A program made the position numbers and the translations under genes. Below, piece by piece: positions 24,348 to 36,376 of a stretch of DNA of 64,000 nt (position 1 is its first letter; every line of letters starts with the position of its first letter). This stretch comes from Sinonovacula constricta (Eukaryota; Mollusca; Bivalvia; Cardiida; Solecurtidae), in the NCBI GenBank assembly GCA_007844125.1, contig CM017572.1, positions 23,330,879 to 23,394,878 on the forward strand. Reading direction: 5' to 3'. Below the pieces are notes generated by a model, which saw only the letters and a list, made by a program, of their open reading frames with translations, was not told where the DNA came from and searched no databases.

Positions 24348-24487
24348 CCTAAGTGTTACATAATTAAACGGCATAATACAATTATAACAAGGTTATATTA
24401 AAATGTTCATGATTAATATTAATGATATTATTTCAATAATCATGGTTACCTTTAGTGTTATTACGCAGCCCTTCTTTTCTTTTCGTT

Positions 24488-24637
24488 TGCCCGGTGTCAG
24501 GATTATGTAAATGGGTGTCAGGTGTTCACGGCATGCTATAAACAATAAAGGCAGCACTATATCTACTTCAAGTGGATACCGTTTTCAGATTACTGAAATA
24601 CTGTTGGTGGGACGATAAACCCAATAAATAAATAAAA
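24488..24637 (+). mobile_element. SINE family A, 3' half
   Basis: From GCCCGGTGTCAGGATTATG to an AATAAAT-type tail. Confidence 0.75.
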
Positions 24638-24858
24638 CTATTGTGCTTATTTATAAATTTGAAAAGAATGAATATTTAGAGCGATCTTTTCGCAATTAGT
24701 ATTGTCTAACAATATAGGTAGCATTAAAAATTGTCTTACCTTAGACTATAGTGTAAGTTTATGCAGAAAGAATGCCTAAATATCCCCAAAAAGTGAAAAA
24801 TAATAGTGTTACATGCAATTGATATAGCCAAAGTATTGGATACCACCTATAAGACATT
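24638..24858 (-). mobile_element. TATCCGACAG-family MITE, partial
   Basis: It follows a truncated SINE tail. It ends AAAGTATTGGATACCACC and carries the TTTATGCAGAAAGAATGCC landmark. Confidence 0.55.
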
Positions 24859-25077
24859 ACAGTATTTTGTAGGACATAATGCTCCCATATTATATTATGG
24901 CTCAACAAAATGTTGCTTTTTGAATCATTTTACATCAAAATTTTAAAAAAAAATGCGAATTTGCCAGTCCTTGATTAGGTCGTTTTAGCGCGCGTCGCCA
25001 ACAAACATCTGATATACTGATATATACTGATATAATACATACATAAGTATTATTTTGACCTTCTTCTCTCTGACTTA

Positions 25078-25297
25078 AGGGGCGTCCGTGACGTTGTGGT
25101 AGAGTCGCCGACTTGACTGCTTAGCCTCTCACCGCGCGGGTTCGAGTCCCGTTCGGGGCGAAGGACTTAATGTGGGAAAGTCTTCCAGCTGACTTGCGGT
25201 GCGCCGGTGGTTCTACCCAGACATATGTCCGGGGTCTTCCTCCACCAAAATAGCTGAACGTTGCTATATTGATCATAATTGATCGCTGCGATGTATT
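25078..25297 (+). mobile_element. SINE family C
   Basis: Head with a small deletion, B box GGTTCGAGTCCCG, full body, then an ACACAAAA-type tail. Confidence 0.82.
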
Positions 25298-25742
25298 ACA
25301 CAAAAACACACACACAAAAAAACAACAAACAAACAAAAAAACAACAACAAATCTCTCTGACATCTTTGGTTCTACTCAGATGTTCATCTGCATGTTTTCC
25401 TGCACCAGAGACCGTGATTTCACAATTTCATTGGTGCGTCTGACAAACCTGTCTAAACTAACAATGCTTGTTTTTTTTCTACCTTCCCCATCGTTGACAG
25501 AAATCAAACCACGGATTCTCAGATTTGGTCTGACACTGTCCTTTGCTCTGGGATCTGTGGGACGACATGGACCCTGTAATGTGGCGGTACAAGACAACAG
25601 AATTACCTTAATGGACTTCCACGCCTAGGCCAACTAAATCTGGGAGAAGGTGGCAAGCTTTTAAATCTGTTCTCGCATTCTATTCTCCTCTTTATAGTAT
25701 GGTGGGCCATATGTTACAAGAAAAAAGAAAGATCTGCGTGCC
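25298..25742. other. unrecognised frames between two SINEs
   Basis: Both strands are open across 25376-25625 (minus 73 codons, plus 119 codons including SINE tail). Base composition is less AT-rich than the surroundings, which hints at a coding relic. No family was recognised. Confidence 0.2.
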
Positions 25743-25972
25743 GGGGGCGCCCGTGGCGTAGTGGTAGAGTCGCCAATTTGTAACTCCCCTGACTGCCTAG
25801 CCCCTTACCGCGTAGGTTCGAGTCCCGTTCGGGGAGAAGGACTTAATGCGAGAATGTCTTCCAGCTGATTTGCGGTGCGCCGGTGGTTCTACCCAGACAT
25901 GTGTCTGGGGTCCTACTTCACCAAAATACTGGACGTTGCTTTAATGATCAAAAATGGTCGCTGCAATTTATT
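25743..25972 (+). mobile_element. SINE family C
   Basis: Intact head and body; B box GGTTCGAGTCCCG. Confidence 0.82.
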
Positions 25973-26419
25973 AAAAAACACTTTCAAAACAAATCAATTA
26001 ACCCATGGAACTTGGGAGCCTACTCGGAAACGTTACGCGGCGCATTAACTTACTGCATGACCCAGATCGGTCATGAAAATTAACGAATTTGAGCATATGT
26101 GTCATAATTGTTCGTTTAACATTATGATGTGCATGTTCCAACGATGTGTCAGATAATTCTTATTATTCTTTTATCCTGTTGAACTAATAACTTCATTTGA
26201 CGCGGATGCTACAACTACTTGAACGAGTAAGGTCTGTTAACAGCATGATGCTTATGTTCTTACAACAGACTTCCCAACAGGGCGCCAACTTTCAAATTTT
26301 CTGGCTCCTCACGACGTTCGGGTCCTTATCAATCAGAAAACTTCCACGCTCCCTGCCGACCTGCGGGGTGACGTTGGTTCTACCCGGTTAACCTTTTTAA
26401 AATGTTCTTACAATGTTAT

Positions 26420-26520
26420 ATCAGCTCCAACATGAAAGACCTTAGGGATACACTACACGCCACACCAAGTGGGTTCCGCTTGAATACTTAATGAGCCAAT
26501 CGGGACTGCTCGGTTAATTC
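26420..26520. repeat. dispersed repeat, copy 1
   Basis: CCACACCAAGTGGGTTCCGC and the following CAATCGGGACTGCTCGG match 32690-32785 closely. It looks like one end of a longer TIR element. Confidence 0.5.
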
Positions 26521-26677
26521 CGCCAGAGATACGATCATCCCTTCGGTACATCTTGTCCAATGATTTCAAAATCACTGTCAGAATGCACTCGGAACTCCTC
26601 GGGTAATTCCGTCCTCTACGTAATCACCTCGGAAATAATGCTGTCGCCGCCATATTGACGAACTACTTTCAAAATGG

Positions 26678-27044
26678 CAATCGTACCTACTCGGCGATCT
26701 CCGGCAAGCTTCGAATATAGACATCACCGAAGCGTGATCCGAGTGCATGCAGGGTAATAACTGGTATATTACACTTTTACCAAATCCTGTTGGTAATATA
26801 CATACAGTATCAACTAAGTTTAAAATATTCTTTAACGAAGCAATCTGCTCTTCTTTCAAGGAGTATTGAACCTCCATTATATCTAAAGCGTACTGCATGC
26901 TCTTTGAAAAGTCAGCCATCTTTGTTTACATAATGCAATGAGAAGTTATTCGCCGGGGCAAATCACCAACTGGTGTATTCATACAATTACATCCGAGGCA
27001 TTATCTCCGAAGCTTGCCGGAGATCGCCGAGTAGGTACGATTGG
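26678..27044. mobile_element. MITE with perfect 36-bp TIRs carrying a helicase fragment
   Basis: The arms at 26678-26713 (starting CAATCGTACC) and 27008-27043 (ending GGTACGATTG) are exact reverse complements. The flanks TCAAAATGG (26669-26677) and TCAGAATGG (27045-27053) form an 8-of-9 target duplication. The interior is the RecQ-like 5' fragment. It is inserted in an older copy of the same broad family, whose sequence resumes after it (TTTGTTCGCCGG). Confidence 0.72.
26731..26919 (-). pseudogene. RecQ-like helicase 5' fragment
   Basis: From the ATG at 26919, about 63 codons read as the start of a RecQ-type DNA helicase. LKEEQIASLKN matches the Q-motif region, and LPTGFGKSVIYQLLP is helicase motif I (Walker A, GxGKS) with the YQLP extension typical of RecQ. 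RecQ helicases are 3'-5' DNA helicases. The similarity then stops and the frame runs into MITE sequence, so motifs II-VI are missing. The fragment sits between two 36-bp inverted arms (26678-26713 and 27008-27043), as if carried inside a small transposon. It is not a functional gene. Confidence 0.7.
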
Positions 27045-27651
27045 TCAGAATGGTGACTTTTTGTTCGCCGGAAGAAAAATACGCGACAAAAAAGTTCTTT
27101 CAAAAAAGCGATAAGTGTAGCTTACAGCGTTATGTTTGTCCTATTAACACAAATATTACTGTATGTTCAGTATAGATAATAAAACATTTATCTTTATTGA
27201 TTTAATGAGCTCATCGGTCCTAGCACGCATAATTTCGCGGGGATTTTCCTTCATACATCCGAGAGATGATTCGTAAATTATCCGAGCCTTTTTGAATGCT
27301 GAATGAGTATTTCAAGTTTGAAGTTGAGCGACAGTTATTGAGAATGGAATTGAACTAAGTTTTGCTTAGATATTGCATGAGTTGTTCCAATTCGAAAATA
27401 AAAGTTATATATAACTGTTTGGACCAAAATTGTTTTCTCATTAACAAAATTGTTACCTCAATATTCTACATAAGGTAGAGTGATGCAGAAAAATAAAAAT
27501 ATCAGAATGAGAAAAAAGGAAGAATAAAAGTTTGCCATGTCTTTCCATGCCAGGATTCGAAACCACAACCCCCAGTTTTGAAGCATTTTAACCCTTATTT
27601 TGAAACTCTTCAAATTGGAGGTGCAGCATTACGTTTGCTCTACCTTAAGGC

Positions 27652-28213
27652 CTGTGGTGTCCAACAGTTTGCCTGTATTAAATACACGCACTAATATCTA
27701 ACCACCGTTTTGCGGAGTTTGGTCATACTTTTGCATAAACCCATTTTTAGTTGTTATAAAGACGATTTTGAACACTTTATTGTTAGACTGTAATTATTGC
27801 GAAAAAAAAATTATCTAAATGTTCAGTCTTTCCAACTCTATAATAAACGCGTAGTGGTCTCTGCTAAAATAGATATTGACGTCAGAGCGGATTACGCGGA
27901 TAACTATATAAAAGTAAGTGGTCACGTGGTTTTCTAAGTTTAAAATAACTATCTCTGCAACGTAGCTCGGATAGGAATCACCTGTTTGCAATGACGAGTG
28001 GGGATTTATCCCTGACTGTTCCTTGATTTAACATCAGTGAACAGCATTTTGCAAGACCTTTTCAGGTGCCACGTTTTTGGTTATTTGAGATTTTTTTTAC
28101 CAAACTGTCGGATACCACCTTTAATCAGAAAATATACCCATATTCCCTTAAGCAGTGGTAAGACATTGTTATATGTATTTGATGTAGGTTAACTGTGAGA
28201 TAACACCTTTAAT
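27652..28213 (+). mobile_element. TATCCGACAG-family MITE plus an adjoining fragment
   Basis: It starts GTGGTGTCCAACAGTTTGCC and ends AAACTGTCGGATACCACC at about 28120; these are the two inverted termini. A second terminal fragment (TAACTGTGAGATAACACC) follows to 28213. Confidence 0.7.
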
Positions 28214-28289
28214 GTTTGTTGGTTATAGATAAGAGGACCTTAACAAAAAAAAAGAAGCAAACTGAGCAAACTCGTTGTCGAAAATGGGG

Positions 28290-28590
28290 CATAACTAATC
28301 CAATTGAGGTATGGGAGGCCCCGGGCTCGAACCCGGGTAGCGATATTCCAAAGTCTTTAAAATGGTTGCGGTATGGCTTCCTTGCTAACGCTTAAGCAAA
28401 TGTAAGGGTAATCCCACGACTGGTTGGCCCGGTGTCAGGATAATTTGGACTGGGTGATAATATCATGCCAGATGTCCACGGCATGCAATACTCAGTGAAG
28501 GCAGCACTATATCTGCTTCAAATGAACACCATCTCCAGATAACTGAAATACTGTTGGTGGGACGATAAACGCAATACACAAATAAACGCA
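28290..28590 (+). mobile_element. SINE family A, diverged
   Basis: Partial head (GGCTCGAACCCGGG B box) and full body ending CGATAAACGCAATAC. Confidence 0.75.
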
Positions 28591-28792
28591 AGAAGACAGT
28601 GTTTTATTATAAAACACAGTTAAAAAAAGAATTTTCAGTTCACTGTAAAATATGAAAATATGAAGTTAGAACAGTTTTTGCTGATTCATCGGATTTCTCC
28701 GCTAATAGCAAATGACGTTTCTCTCGTAAGCAAGGGGTGCAGGATGTGGTATCATGTCATGTGTTCGCAACGTTGTGAAGGCAACGCTATAG

Positions 28793-29310
28793 ATAGGTTC
28801 CACTTCAATGTAGATCCCTTATCTTGGCAGCCATCTTTGGTAACAACTTCAATGGATTTTCACATGAATTGTATTGAAGCGTAAATTTTGTTTTCTTGTT
28901 ATTTGAATAATTTTTGGTCCAAAAATTAAAAGCTTTACACCATTAGAAAGCTCTTGAGATTCATATGTTTAGAATACAATATTTTAAATATTGATAAATG
29001 CACGATGAATTAATGCACAGAATTAAATAAAATTATTTGCTCATCCTTAGACAAAATTAACAGTGTTTCTTTCTTGGTTGTATTTGCTTTTACCTTTTAA
29101 AAACACAAAATATAGTGTTTAAATTTAAAATACCTCATAAAAGCTGTTAAATTTGATATAAAATTCAGTAAAATAGACTGAAAAACAAAAACAGTGGTGA
29201 GTTTAATACAGCACATACTTCCAGATTTCTGCCTGCATTAGCTTCTGCCTTCAAAGATGGCTGCCTTAAACTGGGTTATCAGTGCCTATGACATCACATG
29301 GAAACTTTAT
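28793..29310 (-). mobile_element. ATAGTTTCC-family MITE, copy 1
   Basis: The ends ATAGGTTCC and GGAAACTTTAT are inverted, and both sides carry the GGCAGCCATCTTTG / CAAAGATGGCTGCC subterminal motif. It is inserted in a degraded SINE (28735-28792 and 29311-29352). Confidence 0.7.
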
Positions 29311-29352
29311 CTGTCTCTTGTGAACACCGTCTTCAGACAGAAGAAATGCCAG

Positions 29353-29877
29353 ATTACACATGTAAGAAACAACAAAGCCGCGCAAAGACACGTATAGTGT
29401 TCCGTACACTCGCTTGAGATGGATTGGACACAGTTCAGTATTGTGAGCAACAGTCAGGAAAAATGGCGAAGGCACTCTAATGTTGCGTATGCATATTTAA
29501 TGAACTAACAAGAATGCATGACAGAGTTGCGAACAACATTCGAGATTTCGGGGATAAAAAGACTTAGACTGTGTTTAATATTTAATGCCTTAACATTCAC
29601 AATTTGATAAACATTCGGCGAATGTTTCAACGTTGAGGCATTACATACAGATTAAGATGGTGGCTCATATATGCCAGTTAAATCTAGTAGGTTCTGAGAT
29701 TCGCCAAGGACAATTTCTGTCCTACTTTTAGGCAAAGTCATGTGGTTTCTTTAGTGTTGGTAACGAATAAGTAGATTATTTGGAGACATTGCTAGCCATT
29801 TGAAGTCGGTCGATTTTTACATCCCAAACTTAAAATGCTTATCATTCATTTCTTGCTTATCATTCTATTCTTGTTTA
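29353..29877. other. nothing recognised
   Basis: AT-rich DNA between a MITE-split SINE and a family B SINE. Confidence 0.6.
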
Positions 29878-30160
29878 GACCGGCCGCAATAGCTCAATTG
29901 GTAGAGCGTCGGCTTGCGGATCGGGAGGTCGCGGGTTCGAAACCCGGCCGGGTCAAACCAAAGACTTTAAAGTTGGTAGTAGTGACTTCCCTCTTAACGC
30001 TCGGGGCTAAGGGGACAGCATTACGCCTGACTCGTCGGTGTCAGTATAATGGACCGGCCGGGTTCAGTCCCTAGGCACCTCATAAGTGCCCCTATGCTTT
30101 AATAATAGAAATGTCGCTGTACAGTATCGGCAAAAATGCTGGCAAATCCTATACCATCCC
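29878..30160 (+). mobile_element. SINE family B, full length
   Basis: Intact head (GGTTCGAAACCCGGCC B box) and body. Confidence 0.87.
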
Positions 30161-30603
30161 AATTCGTGTTTAACAGCTTAAAACTAAAATAGAGGTAGTT
30201 TAAATGTCAGTATTTGGTAGTGGAATTACATAGCCGTTTGTCAGATATATCAAATTTCGAAATTATGAAAGAAATAATGTATTTTAATATCTTTTAAAAC
30301 GACAAAGAATATTTGAAATATTATGACTTGTCAAGCATATTAATTTTCGTTGGTATTTATTTATATTTTAATTTCTTTATCTGTCATATTTAATTTCACA
30401 CATTTTTTTTCAATTGTATTAAAACACAAATAGTTGGTTTGATTATTGTCATTCTGTAAATCTCCCATTCAAAGCTTGTGAAATATATAACTAACAATTC
30501 AAATTTCGTTATAGCATTTTATACTAGAGGCGGATCCAGAAGGTTGGGGAGTGGGGGGTGGGGTATGAATCAAGATCCATTCAATTCAATCAAAGTAAAT
30601 ACT

Positions 30604-30714
<111 letters not shown>

Positions 30715-30720
30715 GTTAGG

Positions 30721-30834
30721 CATCGTCAGATACCCCCAGTCGATTCTATTACGTTACTCTCCATTCATCAAATTTGCCCGCGGGTGATGAATGGAGAGTA
30801 ACGTAATAGAATAAACCGGGGGTATCCGACGATG
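30721..30834. mobile_element. CATCGTCGGA-family hairpin MITE, 114 bp
   Basis: Two arms of about 50 bp with a 14-base centre, almost perfectly self-complementary. A perfect 9-bp duplication ACAGTTAGG flanks it (30712-30720, 30835-30843). It is inserted in the hAT-like MITE at 30525-31017. Confidence 0.87.
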
Positions 30835-31070
30835 ACAGTTAGGGACCCGAACTTCGACCTAAGCAGTCAACAGACAAAATTAACTTTAAAAGCTTAGTTT
30901 TTTTAAGCGTACATGTATGTGTTATCACAATTGTACTCTTTTACCTGGTTGGTGGGAGATGCATCCCCCATCACCACCCGCCCCCCCCCCCCCCCCCCCC
31001 CCCCGGATCCATCTCTGTTTTGTACTTCCTAATAACACTTTCAATTTTAAAACACCAGTTAACGTTTAAG

Positions 31071-32331
31071 CAAGGGCCATCATCGATTCGGCCGATATTG
31101 ATATATCGATACACATGTTAAAATATCGATATATTGATACGCGTTTCAAAATATCGATATATCGGCGGGGAAAAAATAGATTTTTTATTAAAAATCGTTA
31201 AAATCAACATTTTTCGTCAACCGGAAGTCTACAGAATGTTGTATGAAAGAGAGGGAACTGTTGTAAAGAAAATAGCATTGACAACGATCAGAAATTCGAC
31301 AATTCAATTCGTAAAAACAAAATAATCTAAGTGCTTAACATATCATTAACAATTTGACGATGTTGTATTAAAGTTAGGAGACAGTTGCAAGATCATGAAT
31401 TTGTCAATTTGTGAAAGAAATCAACAAAATACTCTATTATTCTGTTAAAATTTGAAGATTTTGTATCCAATTGAGTGGTGGGGCTGGCATCAAACGGAGT
31501 TCCCTAGACTTTCCAAAATGGCCACCCACTATCTTCAAGTACCTGCAAATAGTGTGCCTTCAGAACGTGTGTTCTCTACAGCAGGAAACATTTTTTCAAA
31601 AAAAAACAAAACAACAACATCATCAAAAAACGATTATCTCTCATGACAGAAAACGCAGACATTCTGGTGTTCTTATACCACAACTACCGTCAGCTCAAGG
31701 ACTTATAAGTTTTAACTGGGTGAAGATTGTGCTTAAGGGGTGTTGTTGTAAATAATGGGAAAATGTTACTAAACAGTATTATACTATGCTTCACATACAC
31801 ATGACAATGTGAACGTCTTTACATTGTAACACATTTATACAAGTTTATGACTTGATGTACCTGACTGAGGACTTTCCACGACTGAAGTTTATGAAAATGT
31901 TTTTATTACTGTCTATAGTTTGTTTATGTCAGTGCATTTAGTAATCTGATTGTAATCACTATAAAGTAATAGTGTATATTAGTAAAGTGAGGAACACTTT
32001 CTGTTTATTTTATTCAATAGTTAAAAAATAAGAATTTCGTTTTCATCTTTGGATAAGTTGTAAACAAATTAAAAACTATTTTTCAACATTTGATTTGAAA
32101 ATAACTGTTAAATATCAAGATTTAAGTACAAGAATGTTAGTGGAAAATATATTAAAGAAGAACACCATGCATACGTATACCCAGAATGTGCATACTAGGC
32201 TGTTATTATATAAGAATTACAATTTCTCCTTATTCCTTCGATATGTCGATATATCGATATATCGACGATATTTTTCTTTCGATATATCGATATCATCGAT
32301 ACGCTTTTTGGCGTATCAATGACAGCACAAG
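31071..32331 (+). mobile_element. internally deleted hAT transposon
   Basis: The element carries the broken transposase tail. A 9-bp direct repeat GTTTAAGCA lies at 31064-31072 and 32331-32339, consistent with a hAT 8-bp target duplication plus one chance base. The ends are imperfect inverted repeats (CAAGGGCCATCATCGAT against CTTGTGCTGTCATTGAT). Both subterminal regions are dense in ATCGATAT-type motifs (31095-31165 and 32240-32305), as expected of repeated transposase binding sites. The exact boundary is uncertain by one or two bases. Confidence 0.72.
31452..31708 (+). pseudogene. hAT transposase C-terminal dimerisation domain, frameshifted
   Basis: The frame from 31452 reads FPRLSKMATHYLQVPANSVP then SERVFSTAGNIFSKK. 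This is the conserved core of the hAT C-terminal dimerisation domain, also found in ZBED proteins. After an A-rich tract near 31600-31630 the matching sequence continues in another frame from 31631 (RLSLMTENADILVFLYHN) to a natural stop at 31706-31708. One frameshift therefore breaks the gene. The DDE catalytic region upstream is absent. It lies inside a hAT-type element about 1.26 kb long. Confidence 0.85.
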
Positions 32332-32689
32332 TTTAAGCACTAGCCTATAAATTGTCTGAGCATGTTCTTAATTTATTTTCTTTTATGCAACTTAGGTTTT
32401 CAAAAACATTTGAAAGTACGTTATGCATGCCAAAATCCGTATGTCCCGCAAATATTCGGAATTGACACACGGAAAACTTGGTAAAATGACAATTTTCTTT
32501 AATTCCAGATAAGATGCAAGGTGGTCCGAATAGTAAGTACCGTAGCTCCTTTCATTTGTAATCCTTGGATTTTTACGCTGGATTTTTTGTGAGGGTGTCA
32601 TTATTCAGTATTTTTTTCTTACTTTTGAATAGATATTGGCGCTTGATCCATTAAAGTCATTACATTTCATGAACAAAATAATGTTATTC

Positions 32690-32785
32690 AGCTCCAACTT
32701 GAAAGGCCACTACTCGCCACACCAAGTGGGTTCCGCTTGAATACTGAATGAGCCAATCGGGACTGCTCGGATAATTCCGCCCAAG
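32690..32785. repeat. dispersed repeat, copy 2
   Basis: Closely similar to 26420-26520, including the CAATCGGGACTGCTCGG segment. It runs straight into the 34-bp minisatellite. Confidence 0.5.
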
Positions 32786-32786
32786 T

Positions 32787-32937
32787 ACTTCCGGTACATC
32801 TTGTTCAATGTCGGCCGAGTAATCCTCGTTCAATGTCGGCCGAGTAATTCCGGTACATCTCGTTCAATGTCGGCCGAGTAATTCCGGTACATCTCGTTCA
32901 ATGTCGGCCGAGTAATTCCGGTACATTTTGTTCAATG

Positions 32938-32944
<7 letters not shown>
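32787..32944. repeat. minisatellite, 34-bp unit related to MITE termini
   Basis: Four to five units of GTAATTCCGGTACATCTCGT then TCAATGTCGGCCGA. The GCCGAGTAATTCCG part resembles the subterminal sequence of the CAATCGG MITEs beside it. Confidence 0.85.
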
Positions 32945-34258
<1,314 letters not shown>

Positions 34259-34267
34259 GACAATATA

Positions 34268-34665
34268 CAATCGGAACTCCTCGGGTAATTCCGTCCTCGG
34301 GACAATCATCCCTCGGATGTATCTGGTGCAATGATACTTACTGAAATCACGATCGTTTTGTTCGCCGGAAGGCGGAAGACGAATGTGCCTAAAATGTAGT
34401 TCGCACTAAACATAAACACTGCCATCGTTCGACAGCTGTGTGTGTCTGCTGCGCTGGGTCAATTAAAATTGGATGATTTAAATTTGAAGTCGCAACAAAT
34501 TGAAGTTTTACAGGCATCGTTCTGTAGTGAGCTGTCACCCGAGCTGCCATCTTTGTTTTGACGTCTCTCTCATAAGTAGCCACATTTAGGGAAATTGCCG
34601 AGGTAATCCGACTACCTACATACATCCGAGAGATGATTCGTGAATTATCCGAGGTGTTCCGATTG
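34268..34665. mobile_element. MULE-like MITE, 398 bp, downstream of the GFI1-like stop
   Basis: It begins CAATCGGAACTCCTCGGG and ends GAGGTGTTCCGATTG. The flanks GGACAATATA and GGACTATATA give a 9-of-10 target duplication. It starts about 150 bases past the stop codon of the zinc-finger gene on the transcribed side, so it may be part of the 3' UTR. Confidence 0.82.
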
Positions 34666-34812
34666 GGACTATATATAGTGTTGACGTTGATCGACCAATC
34701 AAAATGTTTGTTACAATTTACAGAATGATAAATTATTGTTCGGAACACCTCGGCCTTTTTACGAATATCGACGGATGATGCCGATGTGCATAGAATTAAT
34801 AAAAAGTAGTTC

Positions 34813-34991
34813 TCAAACACCGCAAATTGACGTGTCTTGGTGTTTTCTCAGATCTACTTTTCTTTGGAAGTTGCGACCACATTTGGTACAGCTAAAGGGT
34901 GTATAACCGGCATGTTTCCGACTGTGTGTGATTAAATTCGAAGACTGACTGAAAGACTTGTCACACACCTTGCATCGATGGGGCTTCTCTC
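34813..34991 (-). CDS. gfi1: GFI1/Senseless-type repressor, last coding exon (fingers 3-4)
   Basis: An acceptor (TGTTCCAG) precedes 34991. The first two bases complete the Gly codon left open by exon 2 and restore the TGEKP linker. The exon encodes finger 3 (C331, C334, H347, H351; core [13 protein letters not shown]) and finger 4 (C359, C362, H375 and then C381), and ends in TGA at 34813-34815. These fingers correspond to vertebrate GFI1 fingers 5 and 6, the DNA-binding half that reads AATC-containing sites. The last zinc ligand is Cys with five-residue spacing (HQDTSIC) instead of the usual His, so finger 4 is C2HC. The joined protein is 383 residues, compared with 422 for human GFI1. No polyadenylation signal was assigned; a MITE begins about 150 bases past the stop. 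Confidence 0.93.
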
Positions 34992-35151
34992 CTGGAACAC
35001 ATAGATAGAATTTGAATATTCTTCGTACATACAAAACGCTGTGCACAATATTAGATTACTACGTACATACATTTGCATACATTCATTGAAAATGGTCTTC
35101 TTTAGATTGCGCCCAGACCCCCACCCCACCCCCACCCACCCACACTTTTAG

Positions 35152-35658
35152 ATAGTTTCCATGTGATGTCATAGGCACTGATAAACAGTTTAAGGCAGCG
35201 ATCTTTGAAGTCTGAGTCTGACGAAATCTGGAAATATGTGCTGTATTAAACTCACCACTGTTGTTGTTTTTTTCAGTCTATTTTACTGAATTTTATATCC
35301 AAATTAACAGATTTTATGAAGTATTTTAAATATCAAAACTATTCTGATAGTTTAAAAGGTAAAAACGTACAACCAAAAAGGATACACTGTTCATTTTGTT
35401 TAAGGATGAGCCAATAATTTTTTATTATTTTTGTGTATTATTTTTTGTGTGTTTATCAATTTAAAAAAAATATTGCATCCTAAAAATATGAATTTTATGA
35501 GCTTTCCAAGGGTGTATAACTTTTAATTTTTGGACCACAAATGAAGAAATTATAAGAAAGTAAAATTTACGCTTCTATACAATTTATCTGAAATTCCTTT
35601 GAAGTTGCCACTCTAGATGGCTGCCAAGATAAGGGATCTTCACTGATGTGGAAACTAT
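35152..35658 (+). mobile_element. ATAGTTTCC-family MITE, copy 2
   Basis: 507 bp with ATAGTTTCC and GGAAACTAT ends, and GGCAGCGATCTTTG / GATGGCTGCC subterminal motifs. It lies in intron 2, 160 bp before the last exon's acceptor. Confidence 0.75.
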
Positions 35659-35839
35659 ATCACAGCTGGACACTTAATAAGTTTGTTAAACACGGCGATG
35701 TAAAGGGTAAGAGAACGTGAAAAACAAGCCACACTTTATAGGCACGTGCTTACTGCACTACCATTGGTCAGTAACGCCCTTATTTCCACCCCTGTCCTCT
35801 GCAGCCTGAGGCTGTATCCATCTGGCTAGACCCCCACTA

Positions 35840-35890
35840 TCTCTACCTCCCTCCCCCCCCCCCCCCCCCCCCCTCCCTGCCCCTTCCTCC
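35840..35890. repeat. poly(C) tract
   Basis: C run with flanking CCCT and CCTT repeats. Confidence 0.85.
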
Positions 35891-36008
35891 TTCCTCCAAA
35901 AAACTCATTAACCTCCAACTGTAAAATCTATAAGGCATTGTAAATGCACAAAAATGCGACAGAATGTACCGATGTTTTTCCCTAATCGTTCTTGGGACAC
36001 GCCCCAAA

Positions 36009-36230
36009 AGGGATGGATCCAGAGGGTGGGGGAATGGGTTGATGCATCCCCAAACGAACCAGGAAAAAGAGTAGAGCTGTGAAAGGACATATCAGTAAGC
36101 TTAAAAATACTAAGCTTTTGAAGTAAATTTTGTCTGTTGACTGCTTAGGTCCGAGTTAAGGTCCCTTACTGTGTATGTATATCCAGTACTTACTGCGATA
36201 AAGTTGAATGGATCGTGATTCATTACCCCC

Positions 36231-36235
<5 letters not shown>
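36009..36235. mobile_element. GGATCCAG-family MITE, right end lost in CA repeat
   Basis: AAGGGATGGATCCAGAGG at the left and the standard interior are present. The right end has been replaced by a CA microsatellite. It lies in intron 2. Confidence 0.65.
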
Positions 36236-36264
<29 letters not shown>

Positions 36265-36280
36265 CACACACACATACGCG

Positions 36281-36371
<91 letters not shown>

Positions 36372-36376
36372 ACACA
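36226..36376. repeat. (CA)n microsatellite
   Basis: CA repeats with a CGCGCG interruption; replaces the right end of a GGATCCAG-family MITE in intron 2. Confidence 0.95.

Larger units (their letters stand above)
26584..27290. mobile_element. older CAATCGG-family MITE, host of the helicase-bearing element
   Basis: The left part at 26584-26640 (CTCGGAACTCCTCGGG) and right part near 27250-27290 (ATCCGAGAGATGATTCG) match ends of the family at 34268-34665. The nested element 26678-27044 interrupts it. The boundaries are degraded. Confidence 0.45.

Noticed and set aside
24046..24352. Repetitive plus-strand frame rich in His, Phe and Ile
   Set aside because: Product of the 17-bp array.
29835..30074. 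Conserved-looking frames (RLADREVAGS... type) shared by several loci
   Set aside because: They are translations of SINE heads, recurring wherever family B occurs.
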